DNA of 64,000 nt from Streptomyces aidingensis (GTDB taxonomy: Bacteria; Actinomycetota; Actinomycetes; Streptomycetales; Streptomycetaceae), in NCBI RefSeq assembly GCF_900112355.1, contig NZ_FOLM01000008.1, positions 124,001 to 188,000 on the forward strand, read 5' to 3'. A model generated the notes under the pieces. That model was not told the DNA's origin. It saw only the letters and a list, made by a program, of their open reading frames with translations, and searched no databases. Positions within the stretch are counted from its first letter, which is position 1, and the number at the start of each line of letters is the position of its first letter. The position numbers and the translations under genes were made by a program. Shown one piece after another: positions 23,772-32,543 of the stretch.

Positions 23772-24685
23772 CCGAAGTTCTGCGTCCACCACGGGCCGCC
23801 GGGGCCGATGTGGACGCCGACGCCCAGGGTGGTGAAGTCGCAGTTGAGGATGTTGGCGCGGTGTCCCTCGCTGTTCATCCAGGACTCCATCACGGCTGCG
23901 GCGTTCTGCTGCCCGCGGGCTATGTTCTCGCCGCCGAGACTGGTGATCCCGCGTGCCTCGGCCCGGTCCCAGGGGGTGCGCCCGTCCGGGTCCACATGGT
24001 CGAAGAAGTTCCGCGCCGCCATGTCCTGGCTGAACGCCTTGGCCAGCCCGTCCAGCCCGGTGTCCGGTGCCAGCGGCCGGCAGCCCGCCTCCGCCCGGGC
24101 CTCGTTCACCAGCCGCAGCACCTCTCTGGCGGCGGCCACCGCCGGATCGGCGGCCGGCGGCTGGGTGGTGGCCGGCGGCTCGGTACCGGCCGCCGGTGTC
24201 GAGGGCGCGGGCGATGTGGCCCCGGCGGACGGCTCGGGGCCCGCCGGCTCCGCCTCGTCCTCAGGGGTGGTCTCCGCCGTGGGCTCCGCCGGCTCCTGCT
24301 CCTCCTCGGCCGGGGCGGTCTCCTCGGTTCCCCCGGTCTCCTCGGGCGTCCGGCCGGTCTCCTCCGCGCTGGGCGAGTCCGACGGCTCCGTGCCGTCCGC
24401 GGGCGTCGCCCCCGGCTCCCGGTGTCCGGTCTCCTCGCCGGCCCGGGTCTCCTCGGCCTGCCCCTGGGCGGCGGGGGAGGAGGTGTCGCCCGGGCGGCCG
24501 CCGTTCTGCGCCTGGATGTTGCGCGGGCCGTCCAGGGTGAAGCGGTCGCCCGCGCCCGGCACCAGCCCGGCGCCCACGGCCACGGCGCCCACGGTGAGTG
24601 CGGCGGACGCGCCCAGCAGCCCCGCCCGGGCGGGGGTCTGCCTCAGCCGGGCGCCCCGGCCCGCGGCACGGCGATGGCGTCCCAT
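23765..24685 (-). CDS. Secreted CAP-domain protein with acidic stalk
   Basis: A 306-residue exported protein. A basic N-terminus (GRHRRAAGRGARLRQ) is followed by one hydrophobic helix (about 23-44) that could be a signal peptide or membrane anchor. Residues about 60-180 are a low-complexity Glu/Pro/Thr stalk. The last 120 residues are a bacterial SCP/PR1 (CAP) domain: VLRLVNEARAEAGCRPL, then AFSQDMAARNFFDHVDPDG with the conserved His, GENIARGQQ and WMNSEGHRANILN. CAP proteins are secreted and their targets are mostly unknown. It is convergent with mutM. Its upstream region holds a palindrome at 24801-24821. Confidence 0.9.
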   Translation of the reverse strand: MGRHRRAAGRGARLRQTPARAGLLGASAALTVGAVAVGAGLVPGAGDRFTLDGPRNIQAQNGGRPGDTSSPAAQGQAEETRAGEETGHREPGATPADGTEPSDSPSAEETGRTPEETGGTEETAPAEEEQEPAEPTAETTPEDEAEPAGPEPSAGATSPAPSTPAAGTEPPATTQPPAADPAVAAAREVLRLVNEARAEAGCRPLAPDTGLDGLAKAFSQDMAARNFFDHVDPDGRTPWDRAEARGITSLGGENIARGQQNAAAVMESWMNSEGHRANILNCDFTTLGVGVHIGPGGPWWTQNFGY

Positions 24686-25383
24686 CAGCGGCACCGTCCT
24701 CGCATGGTCGACGTCACAATCCGACACCACCCGGAAGGGTGAATTCCTGTCGCTGGACTGTACGGCATGGAGCAGTCCGCACGGGTACTTCTGTGCGGAA
24801 TGACGCAGATAACCTGCGTCACAGCAGCCGCAGCGCTGTCCCCTCGCGCTGCGCCAACCGGTGTGCGTCCGGGCCCGGCGGGCCGCCGGGGGTCCTTCCG
24901 CGGCCCGCCCGGGAAGAGATTTCGGCCACACTGCCCGTCCCGCCGCCGTCGCCCTCCGCGCCGGTCTCCGGGCTCCGGCGGCCGGCCGCGCGGAGCTCCG
25001 CCGCGCCGTCCCGGGGCACGCGATTTTCCGCAAAACAGTTGCCGTCACCGCTCCGACGTGCAAGGCTGCGTCGGAACGAGTGATCAACACCACCCCGCGT
25101 CCCGCCCCACCGGGCGGACGGCGGCCCGGGCGGCCCGGAAACGGCAGGCCGGAAGGGGTGCGCGGGGCGTGAAACGGGCGTGGCGGCCGGTGCCGTTGTG
25201 GTGAAGCCCCCCGCTGCGCGGTGTGATCGTGTTGACCGTCTGCATTTTTGGTGAGACGCTGAAAGTCCCGCATACCTTAGTGGCTGATGGCCCTGGGCAC
25301 TCTCATGCAGAGGATATGCGGGCTTGTTCCCTCACGACCCACCACGGCTTCGGTCGGTCACTCAGTGTGGAGGACCATCCATC
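24686..25383. other. Gene-free divergent region
   Basis: About 700 bp with no supportable gene between the CAP-protein start and the 25384 gene. It contains a perfect inverted repeat at 24801-24821, a second (arms TCCGACG/CGTCGGA, 25052-25075), and a TTGACC hexamer at 25232 that may belong to the promoter of the 25384 gene. Open frames here are short and have poor codon bias. Confidence 0.55.
24801..24821. promoter_or_regulatory. Perfect inverted repeat, possible operator
   Basis: TGACGCAG and CTGCGTCA flank a 5-bp spacer (ATAAC). It lies 116 bp upstream of the CAP-protein gene. It could be a regulator site for that gene or for an unseen transcript. The regulator is unknown. Confidence 0.4.
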
Positions 25384-25590
25384 ATGGCAAAGGCGCTTCT
25401 CGGTCACGTCGGTGGCTCCGACCCCCGAGTCCTCGCCGAGATGCGACGGCTTCAGCAGCGCGTCCGCGACCTGGAAACCCAGCTGGTCCGGGTACAGGCC
25501 GAGAACGACGCGCTGGCCGCCGCCGTACGCGACAACGGCTCGGTGCTCGACGGCATCAACGTGTCCAAGGCAGAGCCCGCGCTCACCTGA
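25384..25590 (+). CDS. Small conserved coiled-coil protein
   Basis: A 68-residue protein conserved, as I recall, in Streptomyces just upstream of smc. The N-terminus AKALLGHVGGSDPRVLAEM leads into a heptad-like helix (MRRLQQRVRDLETQLVRVQA, about 20-39) and then a short tail. It probably forms a small coiled-coil dimer. No membrane segment is seen. The ATG at 25384 has GGAGGA nine bases upstream, which sets the start. A UUCG-loop hairpin follows. Function is unknown. Closeness to smc may be chance, since a terminator separates them. Confidence 0.8.
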   Translation: MAKALLGHVGGSDPRVLAEMRRLQQRVRDLETQLVRVQAENDALAAAVRDNGSVLDGINVSKAEPALT

Positions 25591-25911
25591 TCCCGGTTCC
25601 GGTCCGGCGGCTCCTCGTCCGGCCGGGGCAGGCTGCGGGCTTGCCGAGGAGAATACAAGGGACGCTTCGGCGTCCCTTCGTCACTTCAGGGGCAACCAAC
25701 CTCAACAACATCGGCCCCGTGCGCGGTCACCCTCAGCACCACAGACCCCCACGGCCGGGTCTCCATGGCTTCGGGCGCCACACCGGGAACACCACCGGGA
25801 CATTGCGGCACCGAGGGTGTACGCATCGCGTTCGCTCACAGTCTGGTGTGCCCGGCATCCCGCGGGTCGAAACGGATAATCCTCGGTGAGCCGAAGGTAA
25901 AGTCCGAGAGC
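25591..25911. other. Intergenic region before smc
   Basis: About 320 bp. It contains the terminator of the 25384 gene (25657-25678). Closer to smc it has a GATAAT hexamer at 25875-25880 that could be the smc -10, giving a leader near 25-30 bases. I see no matching -35 and no gene. Confidence 0.5.
25657..25678 (+). terminator. UUCG-tetraloop terminator
   Basis: Perfect 9-bp arms (AAGGGACGC / GCGTCCCTT) around a TTCG loop, 67 bp after the 25384 stop. It ends in TT with no longer U-tract. Confidence 0.85.
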
Positions 25912-28900
25912 GTGCACCTCAAGACCCTGACCATGCGAGGCTTCAAGTCCTTCGCGTCCGCCACCACACTCCGCCTGGAGCCCGGCATCACCTGTGTGGT
26001 GGGCCCCAACGGCTCCGGGAAGTCCAATGTGGTGGACGCGCTGTCCTGGGTCATGGGCGAGCAGGGCGCCAAGTCGCTGCGCGGCGGCAAGATGGAGGAC
26101 GTGATCTTCGCCGGCACGTCCGGCCGCCCGCCGCTGGGCCGGGCCGAGGTCTCCCTCACCATCGACAACTCCGACGGCGCCCTGCCCATCGACTACGCCG
26201 AGGTCACCATCACGCGGACGATGTTCCGCAACGGCGGCAGCGAGTACCGGCTCAACGGCGACACCTGCCGGCTGCTGGACATCCAGGAACTGCTCTCCGA
26301 CTCCGGCATCGGCCGCGAGATGCATGTCATCGTCGGCCAGGGCCAGCTCGACTCGGTGCTGCACGCCGACCCCATGGGCCGCCGCGCCTTCATCGAGGAG
26401 GCGGCTGGTGTCCTCAAGCACCGCAAGCGCAAGGAGAAGGCGCTGCGCAAGCTGGACGCCATGCAGGCCAACCTGGCCCGGCTCACCGACCTCACCGAGG
26501 AACTGCGCCGCCAGCTCAAGCCGCTCGGCCGGCAGGCCGCGGTGGCCCGCCGGGCCGCCGTCATCCAGGCCGATCTGCGCGACGCCCGGCTGCGGCTGCT
26601 CGCCGACGACCTGATCGCCCTGCAGACCGCGCTGCGCACCGAACTCGCCGACGAGGCCGCGCTGCGCGAGCGCAAGGAGGACGCCGAGCAGCGGCTGCGC
26701 GCGGCACTGCGCCGGGAGGCCGCCCTCGACCAGCGGGTGCGCACCCTCACCCCGCGGGTGCAGCGCGCCCAGCAGACCTGGTACGAGCTCTCCCAGCTGG
26801 CGGAACGTATCCGCGGCACCATCGGACTGGCCGATGCCCGGGTGGCCAGCGCCACCGGGGCCCAGCCGGAGGAGCGGCGTGGCCGCGATCCGGAGGACAT
26901 GGAACGCGAGGCCGCCCGCATCCGGGAGCAGGAGGCCGAACTGGAGGCCGCGCTGGAGGCCGCCGAGCAGGCGCTGGACTCCACCGTCACCCGCCGCGGC
27001 GCCCTGGAACGGGACCTCGCCGCGGAGGAGCGCCGGCTCAAGGACGCCGCCCGTGCCCTGGCCGACCGCCGCGAGCATCTGGCCCGGCTCCAGGGCCGGG
27101 CCACCGCCGCCCGCGGCCGGGCAGCCGCCGCGCAGACCCAGATCGACCGGCTGACCGCCGCCCGCGACGAGGCCCGCGGCCGGGCCGAGCGGGCCGAGGC
27201 CGAGTACACCGCCCTGCGCGACCGGGTGGAGGGCGTCCCCGCCGCCGACGGCACCCCCGGCGGCCCGCCCGGCCAGGACCTGGACGCCGCCTACGAGGCC
27301 GGCCGCCGGGAGCTCGCCGAGGCCGAGGCGGCACTGAGCCGCGCCCGCGAGGCCGCGGCCACCGCCGAGCGGGAACGCGCCGCGGTCTCCGCCCGCCACG
27401 ACGCCCTCGCCCTCGGCCTGCGCCGCAAGGACGGCACCGACACCCTGCTCCAGGCCCGTGACCGGCTCGGCGGGCTGCTCGGCCCGGCGGCCGAACATCT
27501 CACCGTGGCCCCCGGCTACGAGATCCCGGTCGCCGCCGCCCTCGGCAGCGCGGCCGACGCCCTCGCGGTGGACAGCCCGGACACCGCGGTGGAGGCCCTC
27601 CGCCTGCTCCGCAAGCACGACGCAGGCCGCGCCGCGCTCCTCATCACCGGCGTCACCGGCGCCACGGGCATCACCGAGGCCGCTCCCGGCGCCGCCCCGG
27701 CCGGCCCGCCGCAGGTGCCGGGCCCCGCGGAGGGCGAGCCGTCCCCCGGCGCACCGCCCGGACCGCGGCGGCCCGCCCCCGCACCGGCGGGCACCACCGG
27801 TGGCCCCGCGCCCCTTCCGGGCCCGGCCGCCCCCGGCGCGGCGGCACCGGGCACCGCCGCGGCCGGGCGGGGCGGCATCCCCGGGGCCCGTGCCGCGTCC
27901 GGCGGGGAGCCGTCGGCCGTCGCCGTGGGCGGCGTGCCGGCCCATCCCGCCGAGGGTCTGGTCGGCGGGGACCAGGGGGTGGTGGCCGCGGTGCGCGCCC
28001 TGCTGCGCGGCACGATGGTGGTGGCCACCCTGGAGGACGCCCGGGAACTGCTGCGCGGCCGGCCCGGCCTGACCGCCGTCACCTCCGACGGCGACGTGCT
28101 CGCCGGGCATCTGGCACGCGGCGGCTCCGCGGGAGCCCCCAGCCTGCTGGAGGTGCAGGCCTCGGTGGACGAGGCCGCCGCCGAGCTGCACGAGCTGACC
28201 GCCCGCTGCGAACGTCTCGCCGCCGGGCTCGACCGGGCCCGTACCCGTCGCAAGGAGTGTGCCGCGGCGCTGGAGGAGACCGGCCGCCGCCGCACCGCCG
28301 CCGACCGGGAACGCTCCCGGGTCGCCCAGGACCTGGGCCGTCTGGCCGGGCAGGCCCGCGCCGCCGCGGGGGAGGCGGACCGTGCGGCCCAGGCGGTGCG
28401 GCGGGCCGAGGAGGACCTCGCCCGCGCCACCGCCGAGGCCGAGGAACTGGCCGAGCAGCTCGCCGTCGCCGAGGAGACGGTGGACGCCGAGGAGGAGCCG
28501 GACACCGCCGAACGCGACCGGCTGGCCGCCGAGGGCACCGCCGCCCGCCAGGCCGAGATGGAGGCCCGGCTCCAGTTGCGCACCCACGAGGAACGCGTGC
28601 GCGGCCTGTCCGGCCGGGCCGACGCCCTGGACCGGGCCGCCCGCGCCGAGCGCGAGGCCCGGCTGCGTGCCGAGCGCCGCCGCGCCCGGCTGCGCCACGA
28701 GGCCGGGGTCGCCGCCGCCGTGGCGGCCGGCGCCCGCCGGCTGCTGGCCCATGTCGAGGTCTCCGTGGAACGCGCCGAGGCCGCCCGCCGCCAGGCCGAG
28801 CAGGCCCGGGCCGGGCACGAGCGCGAGCTCGACGCCGAGCGCCGCCGCGGCCGGGAACTCAAGGACGAGCTGGACAAGCTCACCGACTCGGTGCACCGCG

Positions 28901-29742
28901 GCGAGGTGCTGGGCGCCGAGAAGCGGCTGCGCATCGAGCAGCTCCAGGCCCGCGCCCAGGACGAGCTGGGCATCGAGCCGGACGTCCTGGTCGCCGAGTA
29001 CGGCCCGGACCAGCCGGTGCCGCCCTCCCCGCCCGCCGAGGGGGAGGAACTGCCCGAGGACCCGGAGCACCCGCGCAACCGGCCGCGTCCCTTCGTCCGC
29101 GCCGAGCAGGAGAAGCGGCTGCGGGCGGCGGAGCGCGCCTACAAGCAGCTCGGCAAGGTCAATCCGCTGGCCCTGGAGGAGTTCGCCGCCCTGGAGGAGC
29201 GGCACAAGTTCCTCAGCGAGCAGCTCGGCGACCTGCGCAAGACCCGGGCCGATCTGCTCCAGGTGGTCAAGGAGGTGGACGAGCGGGTGGAGCAGGTCTT
29301 CACCGCCGCCTACCACGACACCGCACGCGAATTCGAGGGAGTGTTCTCCCGGCTGTTCCCCGGCGGTGAGGGCCGTCTGGTGCTCACCGACCCGGACAAC
29401 ATGCTGACCACGGGCGTGGAGGTGGAGGCCCGCCCGCCGGGCAAGAAGGTCAAGCGGCTCTCCCTGCTCTCCGGCGGTGAGCGCTCGCTGACCGCGGTCG
29501 CCCTCCTGGTCTCCATCTTCAAGGCCCGCCCCAGCCCGTTCTATGTGATGGACGAGGTGGAGGCGGCGCTGGACGACACCAATCTCCAGCGGCTGATCCG
29601 GATCATGAAGGAGCTCCAGGAGAGCTCCCAGCTCATCGTGATCACCCACCAGAAGCGCACCATGGAGATCGCCGATGCCCTGTACGGCGTCTCCATGCAG
29701 GGCGACGGCGTCTCCAAGGTCATCAGCCAGCGCCTGCATTAG
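25912..29742 (+). CDS. smc: Chromosome segregation ATPase SMC
   Basis: SMC (1276 residues) compacts and segregates the chromosome with ScpA/ScpB. The N-terminal head has Walker A GPNGSGKS (residues 31-38). Two long coiled-coil arms follow, rich in Ala, Arg and Glu. The hinge lies at about 500-740. The C-terminal head has the ABC signature LSLLSGGERSLTAVALL and Walker B FYVMDEVEAALDD. The protein is about 90 residues longer than the usual Streptomyces SMC. The extra length is a Pro/Ala/Gly-rich stretch (about 590-675) inside the hinge. GTG 25912 starts the conserved HLKTLTMRGFKSF. ftsY lies 132 bp downstream. Confidence 0.97.
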   Translation: MHLKTLTMRGFKSFASATTLRLEPGITCVVGPNGSGKSNVVDALSWVMGEQGAKSLRGGKMEDVIFAGTSGRPPLGRAEVSLTIDNSDGALPIDYAEVTITRTMFRNGGSEYRLNGDTCRLLDIQELLSDSGIGREMHVIVGQGQLDSVLHADPMGRRAFIEEAAGVLKHRKRKEKALRKLDAMQANLARLTDLTEELRRQLKPLGRQAAVARRAAVIQADLRDARLRLLADDLIALQTALRTELADEAALRERKEDAEQRLRAALRREAALDQRVRTLTPRVQRAQQTWYELSQLAERIRGTIGLADARVASATGAQPEERRGRDPEDMEREAARIREQEAELEAALEAAEQALDSTVTRRGALERDLAAEERRLKDAARALADRREHLARLQGRATAARGRAAAAQTQIDRLTAARDEARGRAERAEAEYTALRDRVEGVPAADGTPGGPPGQDLDAAYEAGRRELAEAEAALSRAREAAATAERERAAVSARHDALALGLRRKDGTDTLLQARDRLGGLLGPAAEHLTVAPGYEIPVAAALGSAADALAVDSPDTAVEALRLLRKHDAGRAALLITGVTGATGITEAAPGAAPAGPPQVPGPAEGEPSPGAPPGPRRPAPAPAGTTGGPAPLPGPAAPGAAAPGTAAAGRGGIPGARAASGGEPSAVAVGGVPAHPAEGLVGGDQGVVAAVRALLRGTMVVATLEDARELLRGRPGLTAVTSDGDVLAGHLARGGSAGAPSLLEVQASVDEAAAELHELTARCERLAAGLDRARTRRKECAAALEETGRRRTAADRERSRVAQDLGRLAGQARAAAGEADRAAQAVRRAEEDLARATAEAEELAEQLAVAEETVDAEEEPDTAERDRLAAEGTAARQAEMEARLQLRTHEERVRGLSGRADALDRAARAEREARLRAERRRARLRHEAGVAAAVAAGARRLLAHVEVSVERAEAARRQAEQARAGHERELDAERRRGRELKDELDKLTDSVHRGEVLGAEKRLRIEQLQARAQDELGIEPDVLVAEYGPDQPVPPSPPAEGEELPEDPEHPRNRPRPFVRAEQEKRLRAAERAYKQLGKVNPLALEEFAALEERHKFLSEQLGDLRKTRADLLQVVKEVDERVEQVFTAAYHDTAREFEGVFSRLFPGGEGRLVLTDPDNMLTTGVEVEARPPGKKVKRLSLLSGGERSLTAVALLVSIFKARPSPFYVMDEVEAALDDTNLQRLIRIMKELQESSQLIVITHQKRTMEIADALYGVSMQGDGVSKVISQRLH

Positions 29743-29874
29743 CCCTCGCCGCACGGGCCGGCGGCACGGCGCGGCGGGGGCGCTCGGTGCGGGCGGTGGT
29801 GGTGGTTGATACTGGGGAACCGACAACCGCCGGGGTGGACGACCGGCCCGGCACCCGGCTAGCCGAGGACACCG

Positions 29875-31104
29875 ATGGAATACCTCATCCTTGCCGTGGC
29901 CATCGCCGTGATCGCGATCGCCGCGGTCAGCGGACTGGTCATCAGCGGACGGCGCCGCAAGGGCCGCGAGGCGCCACCTCCCGGGGCACCGGCAGAAGGC
30001 GCCTCGGGGGCGAGTCCGGCGGGCACCGCCGCGCCCCCGGAACCGCAGGTCGGCGAGGACGCGGCGCAGCCCGTGGAGACCCCCCGCCGCACCATCGAGG
30101 ACATCGGCCTGCCCGGTGGCTCCACCCTGGCCGAGCCGCCCGCGCCCCCGGAGATCGAGACCCCGCAGCCCGCCGCGGGCCGGCTGGTCCGGCTGCGTGC
30201 CCGCCTGGCGCGCTCGCAGAACGCCCTGGGCCGCGGCCTGCTCTCCCTGCTCTCCCGGGACAACCTGGACGAGGACACCTGGGAGGAGATCGAGGACCTG
30301 CTGATCACCTCCGACATCGGCGTCGCCCCCACCCAGGAGCTGGTGGAGCGGCTGCGCGAGCGGGTGCGGGTGCTGGGCACCCGCACCCCGGAGGAGCTGC
30401 GGGGCCTGCTGCGCGAGGAGCTGCTCACCCTGATCGGCCCGGAGCTGGACCGCACCGTCAACACCGCGGGCGGCATCACCGAGCAGGGGGAGGAGCGGCC
30501 CTCGGTGATCCTGGTGGTCGGCGTCAACGGCACCGGCAAGACCACCACCACCGGCAAGCTGGCCCGGGTCCTGGTGGCCGACGGCAACGCGGTGGTGCTG
30601 GGCGCCGCCGACACCTTCCGGGCCGCCGCCGCCGACCAGCTCGAAACGTGGGGCAAGCGGGTGGGCGCCCGCACGGTCCGCGGGCCGGAGGGCGGCGACC
30701 CGGCCTCGGTGGCCTTCGACGCCGTCAAGGAGGGCATCACCGAGGCGGCCGACGTGGTGCTGGTGGACACCGCCGGCCGGCTGCACACCAAGGCCAGTCT
30801 GATGGACGAGCTCGGCAAGGTCAAGCGGGTGGTGGAGAAGCACGGTCCGGTGAGCGAGGTGCTGCTGGTGCTGGACGCCACCACCGGGCAGAACGGCCTG
30901 GTGCAGGCCCGGGTGTTCGCCGAGGTGGTGGACGTCACCGGGATCGCGCTGACCAAGCTGGACGGCACCGCCAAGGGCGGCATCGTGATCGCCGTGCAGC
31001 GGGAGCTGGGCGTGCCGGTCAAGCTGGTCGGGCTCGGCGAGGGCGCCGACGACCTGGCCCCGTTCGAGCCCGAGGCGTTCGTCGACGCCCTGCTGGAGGG
31101 CTGA
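29875..31104 (+). CDS. ftsY: Signal recognition particle receptor FtsY
   Basis: FtsY (409 residues) receives SRP-ribosome complexes at the membrane. Unusually for the family but typical of actinobacteria, it begins with a transmembrane helix (YLILAVAIAVIAIAAVSGLV, residues 3-22), then a short acidic/Pro linker, a helical N domain (about 100-190) and the GTPase G domain. The P-loop is GVNGTGKTTTTGKLA (about 217-231). DTAGR and the TKLDGTAKGG motif complete nucleotide binding. A GATACT -10 lies at 29808-29813. With ffh downstream, this window encodes both SRP GTPases. Confidence 0.97.
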   Translation: MEYLILAVAIAVIAIAAVSGLVISGRRRKGREAPPPGAPAEGASGASPAGTAAPPEPQVGEDAAQPVETPRRTIEDIGLPGGSTLAEPPAPPEIETPQPAAGRLVRLRARLARSQNALGRGLLSLLSRDNLDEDTWEEIEDLLITSDIGVAPTQELVERLRERVRVLGTRTPEELRGLLREELLTLIGPELDRTVNTAGGITEQGEERPSVILVVGVNGTGKTTTTGKLARVLVADGNAVVLGAADTFRAAAADQLETWGKRVGARTVRGPEGGDPASVAFDAVKEGITEAADVVLVDTAGRLHTKASLMDELGKVKRVVEKHGPVSEVLLVLDATTGQNGLVQARVFAEVVDVTGIALTKLDGTAKGGIVIAVQRELGVPVKLVGLGEGADDLAPFEPEAFVDALLEG

Positions 31105-31148
31105 CCGCGGCGCCCGGCGCGGTCGTCCCGGCCCCGCGGCCGGTGGCC

Positions 31149-31910
31149 TCAGCCCCGCGGGCCGACCAGCGGTCCGAGCGGCGGCCCGTGCGGCGGTGCG
31201 CCGCCCGTGCCGGCCCGGGTGTGGCAGGCGTAGGCCAGGGCGCCGAGCAGCAGCCGGGCCTGCGGCGGCCGGGCCGCCGCCTCCGGCGACGGCGGACGCA
31301 GCCAGCGCACATGCCCCCGCCCGCCGTGGTCGGAGGGCGGCGCCGGCACATGGCAGCCGGGGCCCAGCACCCGCAGGCCGAGCCGGTCCGGCAGGCCGTC
31401 CGGCCAGCCCATCCGGTGCTGCAGCCGGGGCACCTCCCCGGCCGCGCCCGGCGCCACGAAGAACCACATCCGCCCGGCGGGCGACTCGGCCACCGGCCCC
31501 AGCGGCAGCCCCATCCGCTCCATCCTCAGCAGCGCCCGGCGGCCCGCCCCGGCCGGCACCTCGATCACATCGAACATCCGCCCGGTCGGCAGCAGCACCG
31601 CGGCTCCCGGGGTGCGGGTCCAGGCCCGGACCGCCTGCGCCGGGGAGGAGCCGGCCGGGATCACCTCGCCCGCGGGCAGCGGGTGCGCCCCGGGCGCTCC
31701 GCAGTCCGCCCCGCAGGAGCACTCCACCCGGCCGCCGGGAAAGCGCCGGGCGCGTGCTCCGGGCCGGACGTCCCATCCCCACCGGGCGGTGTACTCCGCC
31801 GCCGCCGTGGCCTGCGGGGCATGCCCGCCGCGCCGGGCCCGCCGCGGTCTCCCGGTCACCAGCCGCAGCTCCCTGACCTCGCGCAGACCGCTGCCGATCG
31901 TGAAGCCCAT
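31149..31910 (-). CDS. Prim-pol-like protein (degenerate active site)
   Basis: A 253-residue protein resembling the N-terminal domain of bifunctional DNA primase/polymerases. It has AEYTARWGWDVRPGARARRF near residue 40, the CSCGADCGAPGAHP cysteine motif, a W-containing helix, and the glycine loop GAAVLLPTGRMFDVIEVPAG. In active prim-pols the segment after this loop carries an Asp-x-Asp pair, but here it reads DVIEV, so catalysis is doubtful. No helicase domain follows. It is probably monocistronic, divergent from nsdA across a 633-bp gap. ATG 31910 was chosen because GGAGGGGG lies immediately upstream. Role unknown. Confidence 0.7.
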   Translation of the reverse strand: MGFTIGSGLREVRELRLVTGRPRRARRGGHAPQATAAAEYTARWGWDVRPGARARRFPGGRVECSCGADCGAPGAHPLPAGEVIPAGSSPAQAVRAWTRTPGAAVLLPTGRMFDVIEVPAGAGRRALLRMERMGLPLGPVAESPAGRMWFFVAPGAAGEVPRLQHRMGWPDGLPDRLGLRVLGPGCHVPAPPSDHGGRGHVRWLRPPSPEAAARPPQARLLLGALAYACHTRAGTGGAPPHGPPLGPLVGPRG

Positions 31911-32543
31911 GCCCCCTCCAACGGGTCCTGGACGCCGATGGTTACTCGTACCGGCCGCCCGGCTGGTCACTCAGCCGAGTGGTCCGGTCACGCACTGACT
32001 CCCTGAGGACTGCCCAGTCCGGCACCGCCGATCGCGGCCCGGCCACAGGCGCAGGAGCGTGGCCGCCGCCGCGCGCCCCCTAGTGCTTCGCTCCGCCCCA
32101 CCGCCGGGAGCGCTGTGCCAAGTGAATCGCGTCGTGCGGGCGTTAGCTTCATACAGAGGGGTGGCGAATGGTGGCGATTCCGCCACGTAGGTCGCCACCC
32201 CCGGCCGGCGGGGCTACGTTCGGTCCATTCGTAGACACTCCGTCAGTTCTGCCGGCCAACCACCGGCCCCCGCCCGGGAATCGCGGCCCGGCGGGCGGCC
32301 CGCGGGTCCGGGCGGGGACGGGATCCCGCGGCCCCGGATCGTGGGATCGTGGGGCGGCACGGTACCGGGAAGCGCGATCCCCGGGCATCCGCCCCGCCCC
32401 CCGGCACCGAAGAGACAGATGCACACAGGCAGCAGCGGCAGTGACTTCCCGGCCGGCCCGGCGCCCTTCGGCGCGGGCCCGGACGGCCGAACGACGACGA
32501 CCTACGGCCCGCGGTGGCGGCGGGCCGGGATGGGGGCGTGACG
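31911..32543. other. Divergent region upstream of nsdA
   Basis: About 630 bp with no supportable gene. It has a TAGCTT hexamer at 32144 and a TACGTT at 32215 that could be -10 elements. Between them is a nested repeat array (32158-32201). The rest is GC-rich and featureless. The long distance to nsdA suggests an extended leader or regulatory region. Confidence 0.5.
32158..32201. promoter_or_regulatory. Nested GGTGGCG repeat array
   Basis: Four copies of a GGTGGCG-type word. Two are direct (32160-32167 and 32170-32177, spaced exactly 10 bp, one helical turn). Two are inverted (CGCCAC at 32181-32186 and TCGCCACC at 32192-32199). The outermost copies form perfect 10-bp arms (32158-32167 and 32192-32201) and the inner copies form a 6-bp stem with a 4-base loop. 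It could be a multi-dimer operator or, if transcribed, a two-tier hairpin. Confidence 0.6.

Noticed and set aside
25169..25204. A tiny frame with two Trp codons in the long gap upstream of 25384
   Set aside because: Only 11 codons, no amino-acid operon nearby, and no attenuator hairpins after it.
25702..31782. A 2026-codon open frame on the minus strand opposite smc and ftsY
   Set aside because: It is a shadow of third-position G/C in the true plus-strand genes. Its translation is repetitive Gly/Ala/Leu/Arg with no domain, while smc and ftsY carry all expected motifs.
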